Assembly (NCBI RefSeq): GCF_002099425.1
Contig: NW_018344285.1
Location: 558,001 to 622,000 of the forward strand
Length of the DNA: 64,000 nucleotides
Source: Phascolarctos cinereus
Taxonomy: Eukaryota > Chordata > Mammalia > Diprotodontia > Phascolarctidae
Direction of reading: 5' to 3'
In this document: positions 43,345-54,215 of the stretch, piece after piece
Position numbering within the stretch: the stretch's first letter is position 1
Layout of the letters: the number at the start of each line of letters is the position of its first letter
Position numbers and translations under genes: made by a program
The notes under the pieces: model-generated
What the model was told of the DNA's origin: nothing
The model's input: only the letters and a program-made list of their open reading frames with translations
Databases searched by the model: none

Positions 43345-45250
43345 ATTTTAAATGTTATACAAATCCAGAATTTCAAAATTAGGAGGAATCTTCTAGTTCA
43401 ACTAATATCTGAAAAAAATAATCTTCACTATAAATATTTGATATGTGGCTATCTAGTCATTGACTGATAATCCATTACCTTCTTACACATCCCATTCCAC
43501 TAATTAATTGTATTTGTTAGGAAGTTTTTTGTTTGTTTGCTCTCTTGCTTGTTTTGTTGTTGTTGTTGTTGTTCTGTTCTGTTGTTCCTTATCTCACACA
43601 AAATCTAAATTAATGTCTTTATAACTTCTATCCATGGCAATTTGTTCTGCCCTCTGGGATCAAATAGAAGAAATCTAATCTTTATTCAACATGACACCTC
43701 TTCAAATAGCTGAAAACTGCTATAGTGTTTCCTGTGAATCTTTTTACTTGAGGCTAAACATTCCCAGTACCTTCAACCAATCCTCACATGGCATAGATTC
43801 AAGGCTCTTCATTATTCTTATTACTTTCTGCGTCTCTCTGGTATATTTATATCTTTCTTAAACTGCAGTGCCCAGAAATCAATAAAATATCCGAAATATG
43901 GTATGCCAAGGGAAGAATGCAATGGCACTATCATTTCTTCATCTCTATTATTAAAGATTTTTTTTTCTTTTATTATCATATTATACTGTTTACCCACTTT
44001 TAGTTTATAATCTACTACCACTACATCATCACTGATATTTTTCATACAGAGTGTTATTTCACCAGGCTTCTTAAATTTTGGACTTATTGAACTATGGTTA
44101 CTGAAATTGTAAAATTTTGTATTTATGTCTAATTATTATCAGTTGATTAGTTTCAGGCCTAACTTCTAACCCTTTGATAACTTTTTCCTCTTAACTCTTG
44201 TCCTCTAATGTGTTAATTTTTGTTTTCATCTTTATATCATCTGAACATCTGATAAAGAAAGTATTTATTAATTTATTTAAGACAGTCATTTTAAAAAAGT
44301 AGTGCAAACTAATGACAGATTTCAGGGTCACTCTACTTGAGGATGTTTTCCAAGTTGACATCAAACCTTTCATGACTCATCTTAAAATCTGACCTTTGAA
44401 CCAATTGCAAGTCCATCTAACCATATTACCACCTGTATTTTTTCCCAAAAAAAGAATAGAATGAGACCTTTTAATAAAGAAAAAAAAACCCTGTAATTTA
44501 AGTAAACCAATCTAAAACACTTTTCTTGATTTATTTATTGAGTAACCATATTTAAAAAGGAAAGAATTCTTGTCTGGCCTAACCTATGCTAGCTGAAGCC
44601 ATGCTAGCTCTTTTTAATCACTGCTTTGCTTTCCAATTCTTAATTAACTATCCTTTTGTCAATACAATCTAGGTGCAGGGTGGGGAACTTGCAGCCTAGA
44701 GGCCACATGTGGCCCTCTAGGTCCTCAAGTACAGCCCTTTGACTTTATCCAAACTTCACAAAACAAATCCTCTTAGTAAAAGGATTTGTTCTATACAACT
44801 TAGACCTAGAAGGCCACATGTTGTCTTGAGGCCACAGATTCCCCACAGTGATGCAATTTTTCCAGGCATGAAGTCAAGCTCACTGGCTTTTAATTCACTA
44901 GTGTGTTACATTATTTTCCTTTTGTGAAAATGGGAGATTTCCCTTTCTCTAATCTTATGGTACTTCTTCTTCTTTCCGTGATCTTTCAAAAATTGCTGTC
45001 AATGGCTTGACAATCAAACTTGCCATTTTTTTCATTATTTGAAGATGTAATTCATCTGGGTAGGATTACTTGAATTTATCTCAGTATACTCTTGAATTTA
45101 TTGGGTATTAATTGTCTATTAGCATTTTTCTTTGGTTCTCTCCTTTTCTTTGGTACAGGAAACAGAAATAAATGAAGAACTAAACAGTTTTTATTTTAAT
45201 ATCATCCTATTCACCTCAAGACATGGTCATAAACCACTTTTTTTTGATAC
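43345..45250 (-). mobile_element. Old L3/CR1-type LINE, antisense, with a nested MITE
   Basis: The plus strand reads through reversed CR1-clade landmarks in order: 'aggaggaatcttctagttca', 'gttctgccctctgggatcaa', 'aggctaaacattcccagtac', 'cttcaaccaatcctcacatg', 'cagtgcccagaaatcaataa', 'agccatgctagctcttttta', 'catgaagtcaagctcactgg' and 'gatgtaattcatctgggtag'. The LINE 3' end is on the left. It is very diverged and interrupted at 44,676-44,850 by a MITE. A (TTG)n run at about 43,556-43,572 lies inside. The right boundary is uncertain and may reach about 45,700. Confidence 0.8.
44676..44850. mobile_element. Palindromic hAT-like MITE nested in L3/CR1
   Basis: Begins 'cagggtggggaacttgcagc' and ends 'ggccacagattccccacagtg' reversed, so the ends are inverted repeats. 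The inside is also palindromic ('acaaatcctc' against 'ggatttgtt'; 'aggccacatgtggccctcta' against 'tagaaggccacatgttgtc'). It splits the L3/CR1 text at 'caatacaatct' and 'tttttccaggcatgaagtc'. An 8-bp duplication expected for hAT is not clean; 'tacaatct' and 'tgcaattt' are the best candidates. No coding capacity. Confidence 0.7.
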
Positions 45251-45281
45251 TTTGTTTTTCCACAATATAGCTTTCTACGGG

Positions 45282-45447
45282 AAAAAAAAATCTTGTATTT
45301 AGGGGCAGCTAAGTGACACAGTCAATAGAGCACTGGTCCTGATGTAAGGAGGACTTGAGCTCAAATCTGGCCTCAGATCAAACACTTGACACTGGCCATG
45401 TGATCCTGGGCAAGTCACTTAACCTCAATTGTGTAAAAAAAAATCTT
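45282..45447 (+). mobile_element. tRNA-like marsupial SINE, full length, with duplication
   Basis: The body begins at 45,302 ('ggggcagctaagtgacacag') and continues with 'aaggaggacttgagctcaaa', 'ccatgtgatcctgggcaagt' and 'cacttaacctcaattgtgt'. AAAAAAAAATCTT occurs at 45,282-45,294 and again at 45,435-45,447, a 13-bp duplication, although the A-run could partly be the tail. Same family as the SINE at 29,770. Confidence 0.88.
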
Positions 45448-45710
45448 ATTTTTCTATTACTAGACTAAATTCAATATTCTTACCATGCTATGCTTTTATA
45501 TCTATACTCTGAAGCCTGACTTTGCTTCCATCTTCTATGCATTAAAAATGAGTTAATTAGGTATTTGTTTTATGGATTTCTATGGCTTAAAAATTCATCA
45601 CCTAGAGGTTCACCTACTGAAGATCAGCCTCATCATAGTAAAGGAAATAACATAGGCTGATCTTATGACAACACACAATAGTCTGTCAGGACCAAAATTT
45701 TTTTAAAAAG

Positions 45711-45711
45711 T

Positions 45712-45760
<49 letters not shown>

Positions 45761-45772
45761 TGTGTGTGTGTG
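45711..45772. repeat. (TG)n microsatellite
   Basis: About 62 bp of TG, with a TTT near the left end and one TATG interruption. Alternating purine-pyrimidine, so Z-DNA-prone. Confidence 0.95.
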
Positions 45773-45904
45773 TTTTCACCAGATTAGTAGATCCTATAAG
45801 AGTTCGTGCTCTCTGACACAGGCTTTAAGAATATATCACAATAGAATATCAATAGACAATTTTGGGAAAGGCATTTTCACAAACGTTATAAAAGATCAGT
45901 AGAA

Positions 45905-46060
45905 CTCTTGTGACAGAAGAACTAAATTTGAATCAGAGCACCGCCACTTACTCTCTGATACTGGACAAATCATGATTTTACCTAAATGACGCATTCCTCA
46001 TCTGTAAAATGAGCATACTGAATTATATGACCTCTAAGATTTGAAAATCTTAGATCTCTA
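45905..46060 (+). repeat. MIR/THER-type SINE, sense
   Basis: 'aactaaatttgaatcagagc', 'cattcctcatctgtaaaatg' and 'tgacctctaagatttgaaaa' give a SINE core and 3' arm. It directly abuts an opposite SINE. Confidence 0.8.
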
Positions 46061-46220
46061 CCATTCAGTCTAATCCCTTGATTTTATAGATAAGGAAATT
46101 CAGTCTCAGTGAAGTTAAATGAGTTGTCCAAGTAAGATATTTTTAAAATAGCAGAGCCAGGATTTGAATCCCATTCTTCTGTCTCCAAATATGGCATTCT
46201 TTCTACTATATTTCGTACCT
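46061..46220 (-). repeat. MIR/THER-type SINE, antisense
   Basis: 'gattttatagataaggaaat', 'tcagtctcagtgaagttaaa', 'agcagagccaggatttgaat' and 'ctgtctccaaatatggcatt' are a reversed SINE. With the previous entry it forms an inverted pair. Confidence 0.8.
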
Positions 46221-47199
46221 TCTACCTGAATGATGCTGTTAAATATAAAAATTGAAGTATTGTTTTACTAAAAATTCTTTTTAAAGTTATTAATGGTAAA
46301 GACTCCAATAAAGATTTTGAAATAGCATGAACAATTGAAATTTATTTAAACACATTTTAAATTAATTATTAATCATCACTACATATACATGTGTATATGT
46401 GGATGCATGCAGATGAAGCTGGCTATATCAGATTTAAACTTCCTCCAGCAGTGGTGACCCTTTCCAAACCCAGATGTTTAAGTGACTGCTCAATGGGGAT
46501 ATGTGGAATTATAAATATTTCCCATCTGCTGCTACCATCTGGCTCAGCTCAAAAGTTATAAAACCATCTCTAGGACTTTGGGGTAGCTGTAGGCTTAATT
46601 TAGAGCTATAGAAATTTTGGTCACAAACCTTTTCATAGAAAAGACTATGGTCATTCACCCAAAGGAATAAAGAAAGGTTAAGGCAATCTCTTATTTAATG
46701 TGTTTTTGGATGGGACAGCTTTGGGACATGTAGCAATCTGGATAATCATAAACAAGAATGAGATTGCATTTAAATGTTCAAAACTGACTGCCTGGAAGGC
46801 GCCTGTGCACACTAAAGAAAAAAGAGGATGCCTATCTCTCTTCAAAAATAACATTCCCCAGTTTCTTACTGCCCGCAATCTTTTTAATCAGAACAGTAAC
46901 TTTTGTAGGCCATGCTTTATTTAGGTTGGTCTGTTACTTTACATTCAGAATTGGAACAATATTAGACAACTCATAAACCACCTCAGAATTAACAAAAGGA
47001 GATTTCTTTAGACAGAAGAGGAAAAACATATTCAATAATAATACAGCATTCATGCAGTTGGCTGAAGCTTCACAGTTTCTGTGTTTGAAATACTAGTTTG
47101 CTGATCTGAAGCCTGATGGGTAATCTTCTGATTCTTTCTGTCCTACTGGCTTTCGTAAATATGTTGTGGGAAGTTAAATGGATAACTTTTATTGCATTA
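46221..47199. other. No gene seen
   Basis: Unclassified sequence. The overlapping frames near 46,678-46,924 on both strands show no recognisable motif. Confidence 0.5.
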
Positions 47200-47910
47200 A
47201 TTTTTTAAATGCATAAACACAGACAATGCAATCAAGATCAGACAGGAAGTAGGAAACTAAAAGAGGAGGGAGGGAAGGGATTACAGCATTTCTCTGATAA
47301 AGGCTTAAGTTCTGAAACATATAGAGAAGAAGAGCTGTTCCTTTATTGAAAAGGCAGTTTACGAAAGAAGAAATCAAAGCCATCGATACTCACAATATAT
47401 ATACACCAGATCTTTTTATGGTGCTGAATAATTAGAAGGTAAAAGCATTTCCAGGCTGAAAAAGTTGCAGTATGTAATTGTGATGGAATACTATTATGGT
47501 ACAAGAAATGATGAGGGGGCTGGTTTCAGAAAACCTGAAAAGTTATATGAATTGATGCAATGTGAAGTGAGCAGAACCAGAACGTTGTATATAGTGATGA
47601 CAATATTGTAATGATGGTCAACTGCAAAAGACTTACTACTCTGCTCCATTCAATGTTCCAATAAATTTCCAAAGTATCCATAATGAAAAATGCTATCCAC
47701 ATCCATGAAGTACTTACAAATTTTGGCTACAGATTGAAGTATATTTTTTCACCTTTATTTTGTCTTACATTTTTTTTTGGAGCATGGATAATATGGAAAC
47801 ACTGAATAGATAATTGAGATCATACTGCTTGTTTTATCAATGGGTGGGGGAGAGGCAGGGAAAGGAAGAGAACTGGAACTCAAAATAAAAACTGTTACAA
47901 TAAAGTATAT
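47200..47910 (+). mobile_element. L1 ORF2 C-terminus and 3'UTR, sense
   Basis: 'catttctctgataaaggctt' opens the family GLIS block. 'gtttacgaaagaagaaatca', 'gatggaatactattatggta', 'gtgaagtgagcagaaccaga', 'aaaatgctatccacatccat' and 'gaactcaaaataaaaactgt' follow to an A-rich end. Internal deletions exist near 47,390-47,450. The purine-rich DNA just upstream ('gaggagggagggaagggatt') resembles the ORF1-ORF2 linker, so it may share the linker-to-C-terminus fusion of the 38.6-kb copy. Confidence 0.8.
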
Positions 47911-48540
47911 ATTAAAATAAATATGTTGCAAGTCTTAAAGTGATAAATAAGTTATAGTTATTCTTATTATCACTAAGCCTTCATGTCATGTTCCTATTAA
48001 CTCTCAAAAACGGTTTTAATATTGTTTATGTAAAACAGAGCCCAGCTCCTATACTGTAGGTCCTTAATCCATTGTCTCTAGAGATCATTCAAGTTGTTGG
48101 GGTAGGAAGAAGCTTTAGAGAACAACTCTATTCCCCATCTTCCTCTACCCTCCCACAACCTCAGCATAAGACTATATCATAATAAAAAAATTAAAGAAAA
48201 ACTCAGAGTAAATTATTTTTCCAACTCAGATCAGCATAGTGAATCAGACTGAGGTCCACAGACATTGGAAATCAGGACTAAGAGGTTACCATATACAGAT
48301 GTCCAGCAAGGAATCAATCAGAGACCTGAACTAGTACTCCAAAAAGAGTTACAGATCCAAAGAGTTAAAGCACTTACTTTTCCACTCTGCAAACCCTGCT
48401 TTGCATTCTGGAGCATGTTAAATTGACATTTACTTTGTAATCTTCACCCTTTGCTTCAAACATCTGTTAGAAGTACAAATCAATGCCTTTATCTAGGATA
48501 GTGAGGCATATTGGTAGAATGGATGAAGACTCTATCCAAT
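47911..48540. other. No gene seen
   Basis: Unclassified sequence without supported features. Confidence 0.45.
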
Positions 48541-48755
48541 CAGAGGTCTAAAACACAAAGTCCATGAGCCACATGAGGTCCACAACACTCTCAAATGTGT
48601 CCTGAATGGTGTTAAATATAATTAGGATATATTAAACAATTAAAAAAAATACAGTAATCACAAATAACACTAATTTGACCTTTTTTTGATATGCAGACCG
48701 TGGAGATTCTTATATGCGGTTTAGTGGTCTCTATTTCTATTTGAATTAAGCAATT
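48541..48755. mobile_element. hAT-like MITE, decayed
   Basis: 'cagaggtctaaaacacaaag', 'tgagccacatgaggtccaca', 'acactctcaaatgtgtcctg', 'atatgcagaccgtggagatt', 'cttatatgcggtttagtggt' and 'ctatttctatttgaatt' follow the order of a widespread short marsupial hAT-type element ('caaactc...gcggcc...tgcggtttagtggcc'). The left end starts with CAGAGGT; the right end is decayed. The duplication is not clear. Confidence 0.55.
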
Positions 48756-48899
48756 ATTTAGTAGACTTTCCCTAACTTTTTTCCCTACTGTGGTAAACCT
48801 TCTTTGTACAGATGCAGATTTGATGGTAACTCAATACCAGACTTAGTGAGCTGGCCTACAACTCCTAGAGAGTAATCTTTTTCTTTTTAAGTCCAGAAA

Positions 48900-49050
48900 A
48901 CTTTATTTTAGATCATGTCTTACCATTTACCTGCTGTTGCCTTGGATAAACCACTCCCCACCCTCCCCTTAATTTCTTCTCCTAAATGAGAGAACTGAAT
49001 TAAATTACATTGAAGGCCCCTTCCAACACTAAAACTTCATGCTATGCTTA
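48900..49050 (+). repeat. MIR/THER-type SINE 3' half, sense
   Basis: 'aaatgagagaactgaattaa' and 'aaggccccttccaacactaa' are the SINE 3' arm. The left half is degraded. Confidence 0.6.
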
Positions 49051-49119
49051 GCAAAGGAAGAAAAGGGGCAGCAATGGGCAACTTCTCTACTCCTCCCTTG
49101 AATGAGGAACTTCATATAT

Positions 49120-49505
49120 TAAAAAGTCTTGTATGATATTGTTTGACTCTTCATGACTCCATGGACCATAGTACATCAGTTCCTTTTATCCTCCACTCTG
49201 TCTCAAAGTTCATGTCTATTGTTTCCATGACACTATCTATACATCTCACCCTCTGTCATCCCCTTTTCCTCATGTTTTCACTCTCTTCCAACATCAGGAT
49301 CTTTTCCAATGAGTCCTGTCTTCTAATTATGTGGCAAAGTATTTAAGCTTCATTTTAAGTATTTTAGCTTCAGCATTTAGACCTTCCAGTGAATAGTCTG
49401 AATTAAAGTATTGACTGATTTGATCTCTTTGCTATCTAAGGGACTCTCAAAAGTCTTCTCCAGTACCACAATTGGAAAGCATCAATTCTGCGGCACTCAG
49501 CTTGT
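49120..49505 (-). mobile_element. RTE/BovB-type LINE 3' end, antisense
   Basis: 'ttcatgactccatggaccat', 'caggatcttttccaatgagt', 'gaccttccagtgaatagtct', 'actgatttgatctctttgct', 'aagggactctcaaaagtctt', 'ctccagtaccacaattggaa' and 'agcatcaattctgcggcact' are the antisense landmarks of the 3' coding end of BovB/RTE LINEs, in the right order. Such LINEs are thought to mobilise some marsupial SINEs. 5' truncated and diverged. Confidence 0.75.
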
Positions 49506-49845
49506 ATGTACCTGGTTTATTCTAAATAATAATAAGTACTTTCAAAACCTCAGTGTTAGATTCCACACTTCATTCTTACTCACCTTAAATATCCAATTAT
49601 ATACTCAATTATGTATCCAATCATTTTCAAACTTTATCATTTCTGTTTCCACAATACCTTTCATATATTTTTTTCTTCTTCTCCACTTGCATGGCTGCTG
49701 TCTAGTTAAGGCTTTCTTTGCTATTTGAAGAAATTAAATTGATTCTGTATCCTTTCATAATTTATTCTATTCTGTTATTGATCCCATTCTGTATTATTGC
49801 CCCATTTTCTATGATTGCTCAAACCATCTTTCTATATCCTTTGTC
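49506..49845. other. Unclassified, probably an old repeat
   Basis: The 'cttctccacttgcatggctg' stretch resembles an old dispersed mammalian repeat, but I cannot name it. No gene. Confidence 0.35.
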
Positions 49846-49862
49846 TGCCATATCTTATCTTT
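49846..49862. repeat. Target-site duplication of the RPS20 pseudogene, left copy
   Basis: TGCCATATCTTATCTTT matches 50,383-50,399 at 16 of 17 bases. The pseudogene's poly(A) (seen as poly(T)) follows directly. Confidence 0.85.
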
Positions 49863-50382
49863 TTTTTTTTAAATAGTTACAATCAATTTATTAAAAGAGA
49901 TGACTGATTAGGGTCTGCAATGGTGACTTCAATTCCTACATCTTGTTCAATGCTGATAGAAGTGATCTGTTTAACAATTTCAGAATGACTGTGCAAATCA
50001 ATAAGGTGTTTGTGGATTCTCATTTGGAACAGATTCCAAGTCTTTGAACCTTCACCCCTAGTTGTGATTCAAGGCATCTTAGTGGGCATTCCAACAGGTC
50101 CTTTCACTTTCAAGTTATTTTCTTTGGCTCCTCTAATTAGGTCAGCACACACTTTCTCAAAGGATTTCACATTGGGGCTGGTAAGAGTGATCAGGATCCG
50201 GTGAATGGTTACTTTGGGCTCCATAAGTGTGTTCCCCATGTCTTTGAATGCCATGGCAGTGCAGTGGCTTCCTGACTGACTTATTCCTTGGTGAGAGCGA
50301 ACAGCAGTGAGTCAGGAGGAGGAGGAAAGGCAGTGACTGCAGACTCAATGTGGCTGCAGCCTCGATGCTTTCACCAAAGAGT
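49863..50382 (-). pseudogene. Processed pseudogene of ribosomal protein S20
   Basis: RPS20 is the 40S-subunit protein uS10 (119 residues). On the minus strand the ATG at 50,254 opens [20 protein letters not shown], followed by [20 protein letters not shown] and [18 protein letters not shown], clearly RPS20. An arginine codon has become TGA right after MPTKMP, and about 12 bases (KTPC of the parent) are missing just beyond. The rest ([37 protein letters not shown]) is readable down to 49,913, where the normal stop is lost. A 5'UTR, a 3'UTR with 'ttaataaattg', a poly(A) tail, no introns and a 17-bp duplication show retroposition by L1. No sign of function. Confidence 0.95.
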
Positions 50383-50399
50383 TGCCATACCTTATCTTT
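50383..50399. repeat. Target-site duplication of the RPS20 pseudogene, right copy
   Basis: TGCCATACCTTATCTTT, one mismatch to 49,846-49,862. It marks the 5' end of the inserted cDNA. Confidence 0.85.
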
Positions 50400-51104
50400 A
50401 AAGGCCTAAAAGCTGATCTAAGGTATATTGTCCATCTGTGCCTGTCCTTGTACAATTAAGGAGGGTCTTCTCTCCCTAACAAACCTTTCTAAGTGCCAGG
50501 GAGTCTGCTAACAAGGTCCCATAAAACAATTAACACTTCTTAATTGTCAGAGAGATATCGTCACTAACCCCACATAGGTGCTAGCCTGCTTTCTTTTAAA
50601 ATAACCAATTATTGTCCACACCCCCATGATGCTACCTGCCCTGTAACCAATCATATTGTCTTCCCTACATTCCCAACTCTCTCAGAGAGTAATCTTAAAC
50701 TTAAAATTGAATGAGCTGCAAAAATAACATAAGTAAAAATAATTATGTGCATAACATAACTCTCAGATCCAGAGGTAAAAATGCAGAATTTATGAGTCGC
50801 AGGTCCACAGTGGGATTATTTTCAGCCTTTTCACTGTATATAGGAAAGTTTATTTTAATTCCATTGATACCATAGTGATTTCATTACCACAGCTTTATTT
50901 TTATACTGAAAGTAGATCAGCTTTGAATATGACAAAAACAAAACAAAGTATCATAAGGAATTATTTTCTTTTACCAAACTTGTAAAGTATTATTGATAAC
51001 ATAAAGTAGCACTCATGTTAAATGACTCAGTTTTGAGTTATAAGCCATTCATAAGAATAGAAGTTAGAATAAATTGCTTTTAGGGAGGAAAATGTAGTGA
51101 ATGA
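50400..51104. other. No gene seen; unclassified
   Basis: The first 300 bases are less AT-rich, with several 'aaccaat' motifs, but I cannot assign them to a family. The rest is AT-rich unique sequence. Confidence 0.45.
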
Positions 51105-51245
51105 ATTAAGAGTTTATTAAACACTTAATATATGTGAAGCACTATGCTAAATGCTGTGGATACACATAGAAAAGATTATAAAAATGTTGTCAAGGAGCAC
51201 ACATTGTTTAATGGAGGAGAAAACACATGTGGACCATTTCCACTC
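51105..51245 (+). repeat. Ancient dispersed repeat
   Basis: 'agtttattaaacacttaata', 'gaagcactatgctaaatgct' and 'ttgtcaaggagcacacattg' belong to the same unnamed old family as 29,605-30,530. Confidence 0.6.
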
Positions 51246-51414
51246 TAAGTCAGATGGAAAGAATACATAGTTCTTAGGGTAGAGTAACAAAACACATGGT
51301 GATGTGTCTTCTTTAACGTCAATTTCATTAATAAAGTATTATCCATCTCTGATGTTAAACTATTTGACAATGAAAAGAACTTTGGTGACAAGATCCTTCT
51401 TTTCTAGATCTTCA

Positions 51415-51510
51415 ATAGAGGTGGCTGCAGGGGCTAGTACAAATGCAATTGATCTGAAGCCAGTAAATATGGATTGGAATCCCTTCTAAGCTAAATGACC
51501 TTGAGAATTA
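51415..51510 (+). repeat. SINE head fragment, sense
   Basis: 'gaagccagtaaatatggatt' and 'aagctaaatgaccttgagaa' fit a shortened SINE head and core. Confidence 0.5.
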
Positions 51511-51690
51511 ATAATGATAGCTGACATTTAAAAAGTGCTCCATAGTTGGCAAAGCATTTTTAATACATTATTTCATTTGATTCTCAAAGCAATATTTTGA
51601 AGTTCATACTACAGATAACAAAGCAGAACCTAGCAAAGTACTTGGCACATAGTATGTGCTTAATCAATATTTAATAGGTGCTTGTTAAAA
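51511..51690 (-). repeat. MIR-type 3' arm, antisense, then an L2/MIR-like tail
   Basis: 'gatagctgacatttaaaaag', 'ggcaaagcatttttaataca' and 'ttatttcatttgattctcaa' are the reversed MIR/THER 3' arm (minus strand, to about 51,612). 'aagtacttggcacatagtat' at 51,638 onward is a plus-strand L2/MIR end. Confidence 0.65.
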
Positions 51691-51734
51691 TTCTTCCATC
51701 TACTTGAACTTTAATTTCTTAAACTAATCTAATT

Positions 51735-51850
51735 CAATACATATTAATTAACAAGCTAGCATATGTAAGGTACTGTATATATTATAAAAATACTTTAATG
51801 TAGTCTCTGTCATCAAGGAACTGCAGTGGGAGATGCCGTTAGCGATATAA
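51735..51850 (+). repeat. Ancient dispersed repeat fragment
   Basis: 'atgtaaggtactgtatatat' and 'tctctgtcatcaaggaactg' are decayed counterparts of the unnamed family at 51,105. Confidence 0.45.
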
Positions 51851-51934
51851 CTTGTAAATAGATGAGTATGCACATGATGATGTGAAATGGGAGAGACAGA
51901 GCACTAATAGCTCAGGGTGATCATACATAAAATA

Positions 51935-52125
51935 GATGCATTATGTTTGCAGCATGGATTGGGGTCAGGAAGTTTTGAGTTCAAGTACCACATTTGATAA
52001 ATGTTGGTGTGGGATGCTGTGAAAGTCACAACTTAACAATGACCTGAGTAACTCCTAAGAATATAAAATACAGAGCTGGTACCATTTTGTGTTGGTAAAG
52101 AAAGTTTCCTCATTAAGAACATCCT
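51935..52125 (+). repeat. Marsupial SINE, sense
   Basis: 'gattggggtcaggaagtttt', 'gagttcaagtaccacatttg', 'actcctaagaatataaaata' and 'aagaaagtttcctcattaag' match the SINE type at 27,975-28,140, nearly complete. Confidence 0.75.
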
Positions 52126-52934
52126 ATGCTAATTCAACCACAGTTCTAGTTACACGAACAAACAATAATATGTGTGTATCAAATGAGATAATACATATAG
52201 CACCATAGAAAGGCAAACTATTTGTATATGTCAGTTGTCTCAATGAAGGGATGAATTTTGGACCACTGAAAGACTTGGGGCTAGTACAATACATTTATTT
52301 AGAATGTAGGAGTATCCTGAAAAATTTGAAAGGGAGATCTTTTATTCATTTTAGTGCATATATGTTAATTATGATAATGTATTATGAAAGTCACAACTGC
52401 CTCAAAAGTGGCATTTTGAGACACTGACATACTTCCATTCATTTTAGCTGCTAGTGACAGTAAATGAATGGGTATTGTTGAGTTAGCATTACTCCTTGAA
52501 GTAATGACTTTGGTCACAAATCAATTAGCTACAAGGGAGGGGATGGGGAAAGTTACCTAGTGAATTTTAGTTGTTGGGCTGCAGGAAGGTTCAGTGTTAG
52601 CATTTTACAGACGGTAATTGGATAATGTTGGGAATGGGAATGTAACAAAAAACAACACAATCTGGATCCTGCCTTTTTAGGTATACATGTCAGACATTGC
52701 TGACAAGATAATACTGTTGTTGTTGTTGTTGTTGTTTTTATCTGAAGTTGGGACTTCATCAGTGCAGAGAGTTTCTGGTTTAGACACTCCTCCTAGCAAC
52801 TCAGATCAATAATTATCTTTAATATAATCTCTTATGACCACACACTATTCAATATGACATCATTATTTTATAACTTAAAAAAAAATCATATGGAATAAAA
52901 ACCGAAAGTAAAACATGTAGAATATGTTGCAAGG
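52126..52934. other. No gene seen; short MIR end and (TTG)n
   Basis: A MIR-like end ('caaatgagataatacatata') lies at about 52,178-52,230 and a (TTG)n run at 52,712-52,737. The minus-strand frame at 52,553-52,759 only reads the triplet run as poly-threonine. Confidence 0.5.
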
Positions 52935-53165
52935 GAAAGAAGATTGGACCTGTAATCGTAATAAGTAGTTTTGAGTTTTCCTACTACAAACTATTAATTA
53001 TATTAAACATATTAATCTTTTTGATTTTGGTATCTTCTATTAAATGGGAATAATAATCCTGGGGACTGCTAACCTAGTAGTATTATTATGAGGATGAAAG
53101 GAGATAATATAAGTCAATTAATCTTATAAACCCCAAGTTATATGAATTATAATTATAGTTATCTT
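52935..53165 (+). repeat. MIR, sense
   Basis: 'agattggacctgtaatcgta', 'aaatgggaataataatcctg', 'attattatgaggatgaaagg' and 'agataatataagtcaat' give a MIR, with the core shortened. Confidence 0.65.
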
Positions 53166-53344
53166 CTTTCTCATCTTCTTCCTCTACATCATCATCAAAA
53201 TCACCATTATTCTTCCAGACAATACCTAGTCAGTCACCTAATGCTTTTGTAGGGAAGAATTTTTTGAATCCTCAAAGGATGTACCCACAGAGCAAAAACT
53301 CAGAAATTTCCATCTAGAAAGCTTCAAGTAAAAGAGTAACAGTG

Positions 53345-53612
53345 ATAGCAAGCAACAATAACTCTCATTTATTTCTATTGCTTTAAATTTCACAAAGTGT
53401 ATCAAAAACATCTTCTCATTAAATCCTCAAAATAATCTTCTAAGTTGATGTGATTATTTTCCTCACTTTACAGATGATGAAATTGAGCTGGTGAAATCAT
53501 GTGACCTATCCAGAGTCACAAATCTTAGAAATATCTGAGTTGGGCTTTGGACTCATGTCTTTCTTATTTCATGTTCAGCACTCTGTCCAGTGCATCATCT
53601 ACCTACCTCTTG
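53345..53612 (-). repeat. MIR/THER-type SINE, near full length, antisense
   Basis: 'aacaataactctcatttatt', 'ttctcattaaatcctcaaaa', 'ctcactttacagatgatgaa', 'acctatccagagtcacaaat' and 'cactctgtccagtgcatcat' cover the whole reversed element. Confidence 0.85.
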
Positions 53613-54047
53613 AAATCACATTGATGCTATATTGGCAACAGAATGTGACTTCTGTCTGAGGATAACTCTAATTTAAATGGTCAGTAATATGGATATAATA
53701 CTGTTAAAGTGTGATTATTATTGAAAAAGCAATAAATTGATGCATGATTAGAGGAACTGACCCAGATTCACTTGGATATCATTGTAAATGAAAGGAGACA
53801 TGAAGAAATAGTCACCAAATCAAAAGATGGTTCATATGCTATCATTAGAGAGGTGAATAAAGGAATAGAAACATCCTGTGGAAATTGCAGAGAAATAGAT
53901 TTAATCTGGAGGTAAATAAACACTTCTTAACAATTTAAAGCTGTCCAAAACCAAAAATTATTAATTCAGAAATGAGTACTTCCTAATAGAGTCTTAAATT
54001 AGAAAAAAAATTGAGAAATTAATTAGTCATCCATTCAATTTGTAAAG
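53613..54047. other. No gene seen
   Basis: Unclassified sequence. Confidence 0.45.
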
Positions 54048-54215
54048 AAGATTATATATACATATAGATATAGATATGTGGACACATATAAGTGTGTGCA
54101 TATGTATATATGTTTGTATGTGTGTGTATGTGTGTGTGTGTATACACTATGCTAAGTGCTGGGGGTACAAAGAAAGACAAATAGTCCCTGACCTCATAGA
54201 TCTTATATTCTCAAT
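54048..54215 (+). repeat. TATG/TG microsatellite and ancient repeat end
   Basis: A TATA/TATG/TGTG array to about 54,146 runs straight into 'actatgctaagtgctggggg' and 'tagtccctgacctcatagat', the old unnamed repeat in sense. Confidence 0.7.

Noticed and set aside
50400-50700. Possible LTR-like block with CCAAT-type motifs
   Set aside because: No paired ends, no primer-binding site or recognisable partner; too weak to call.
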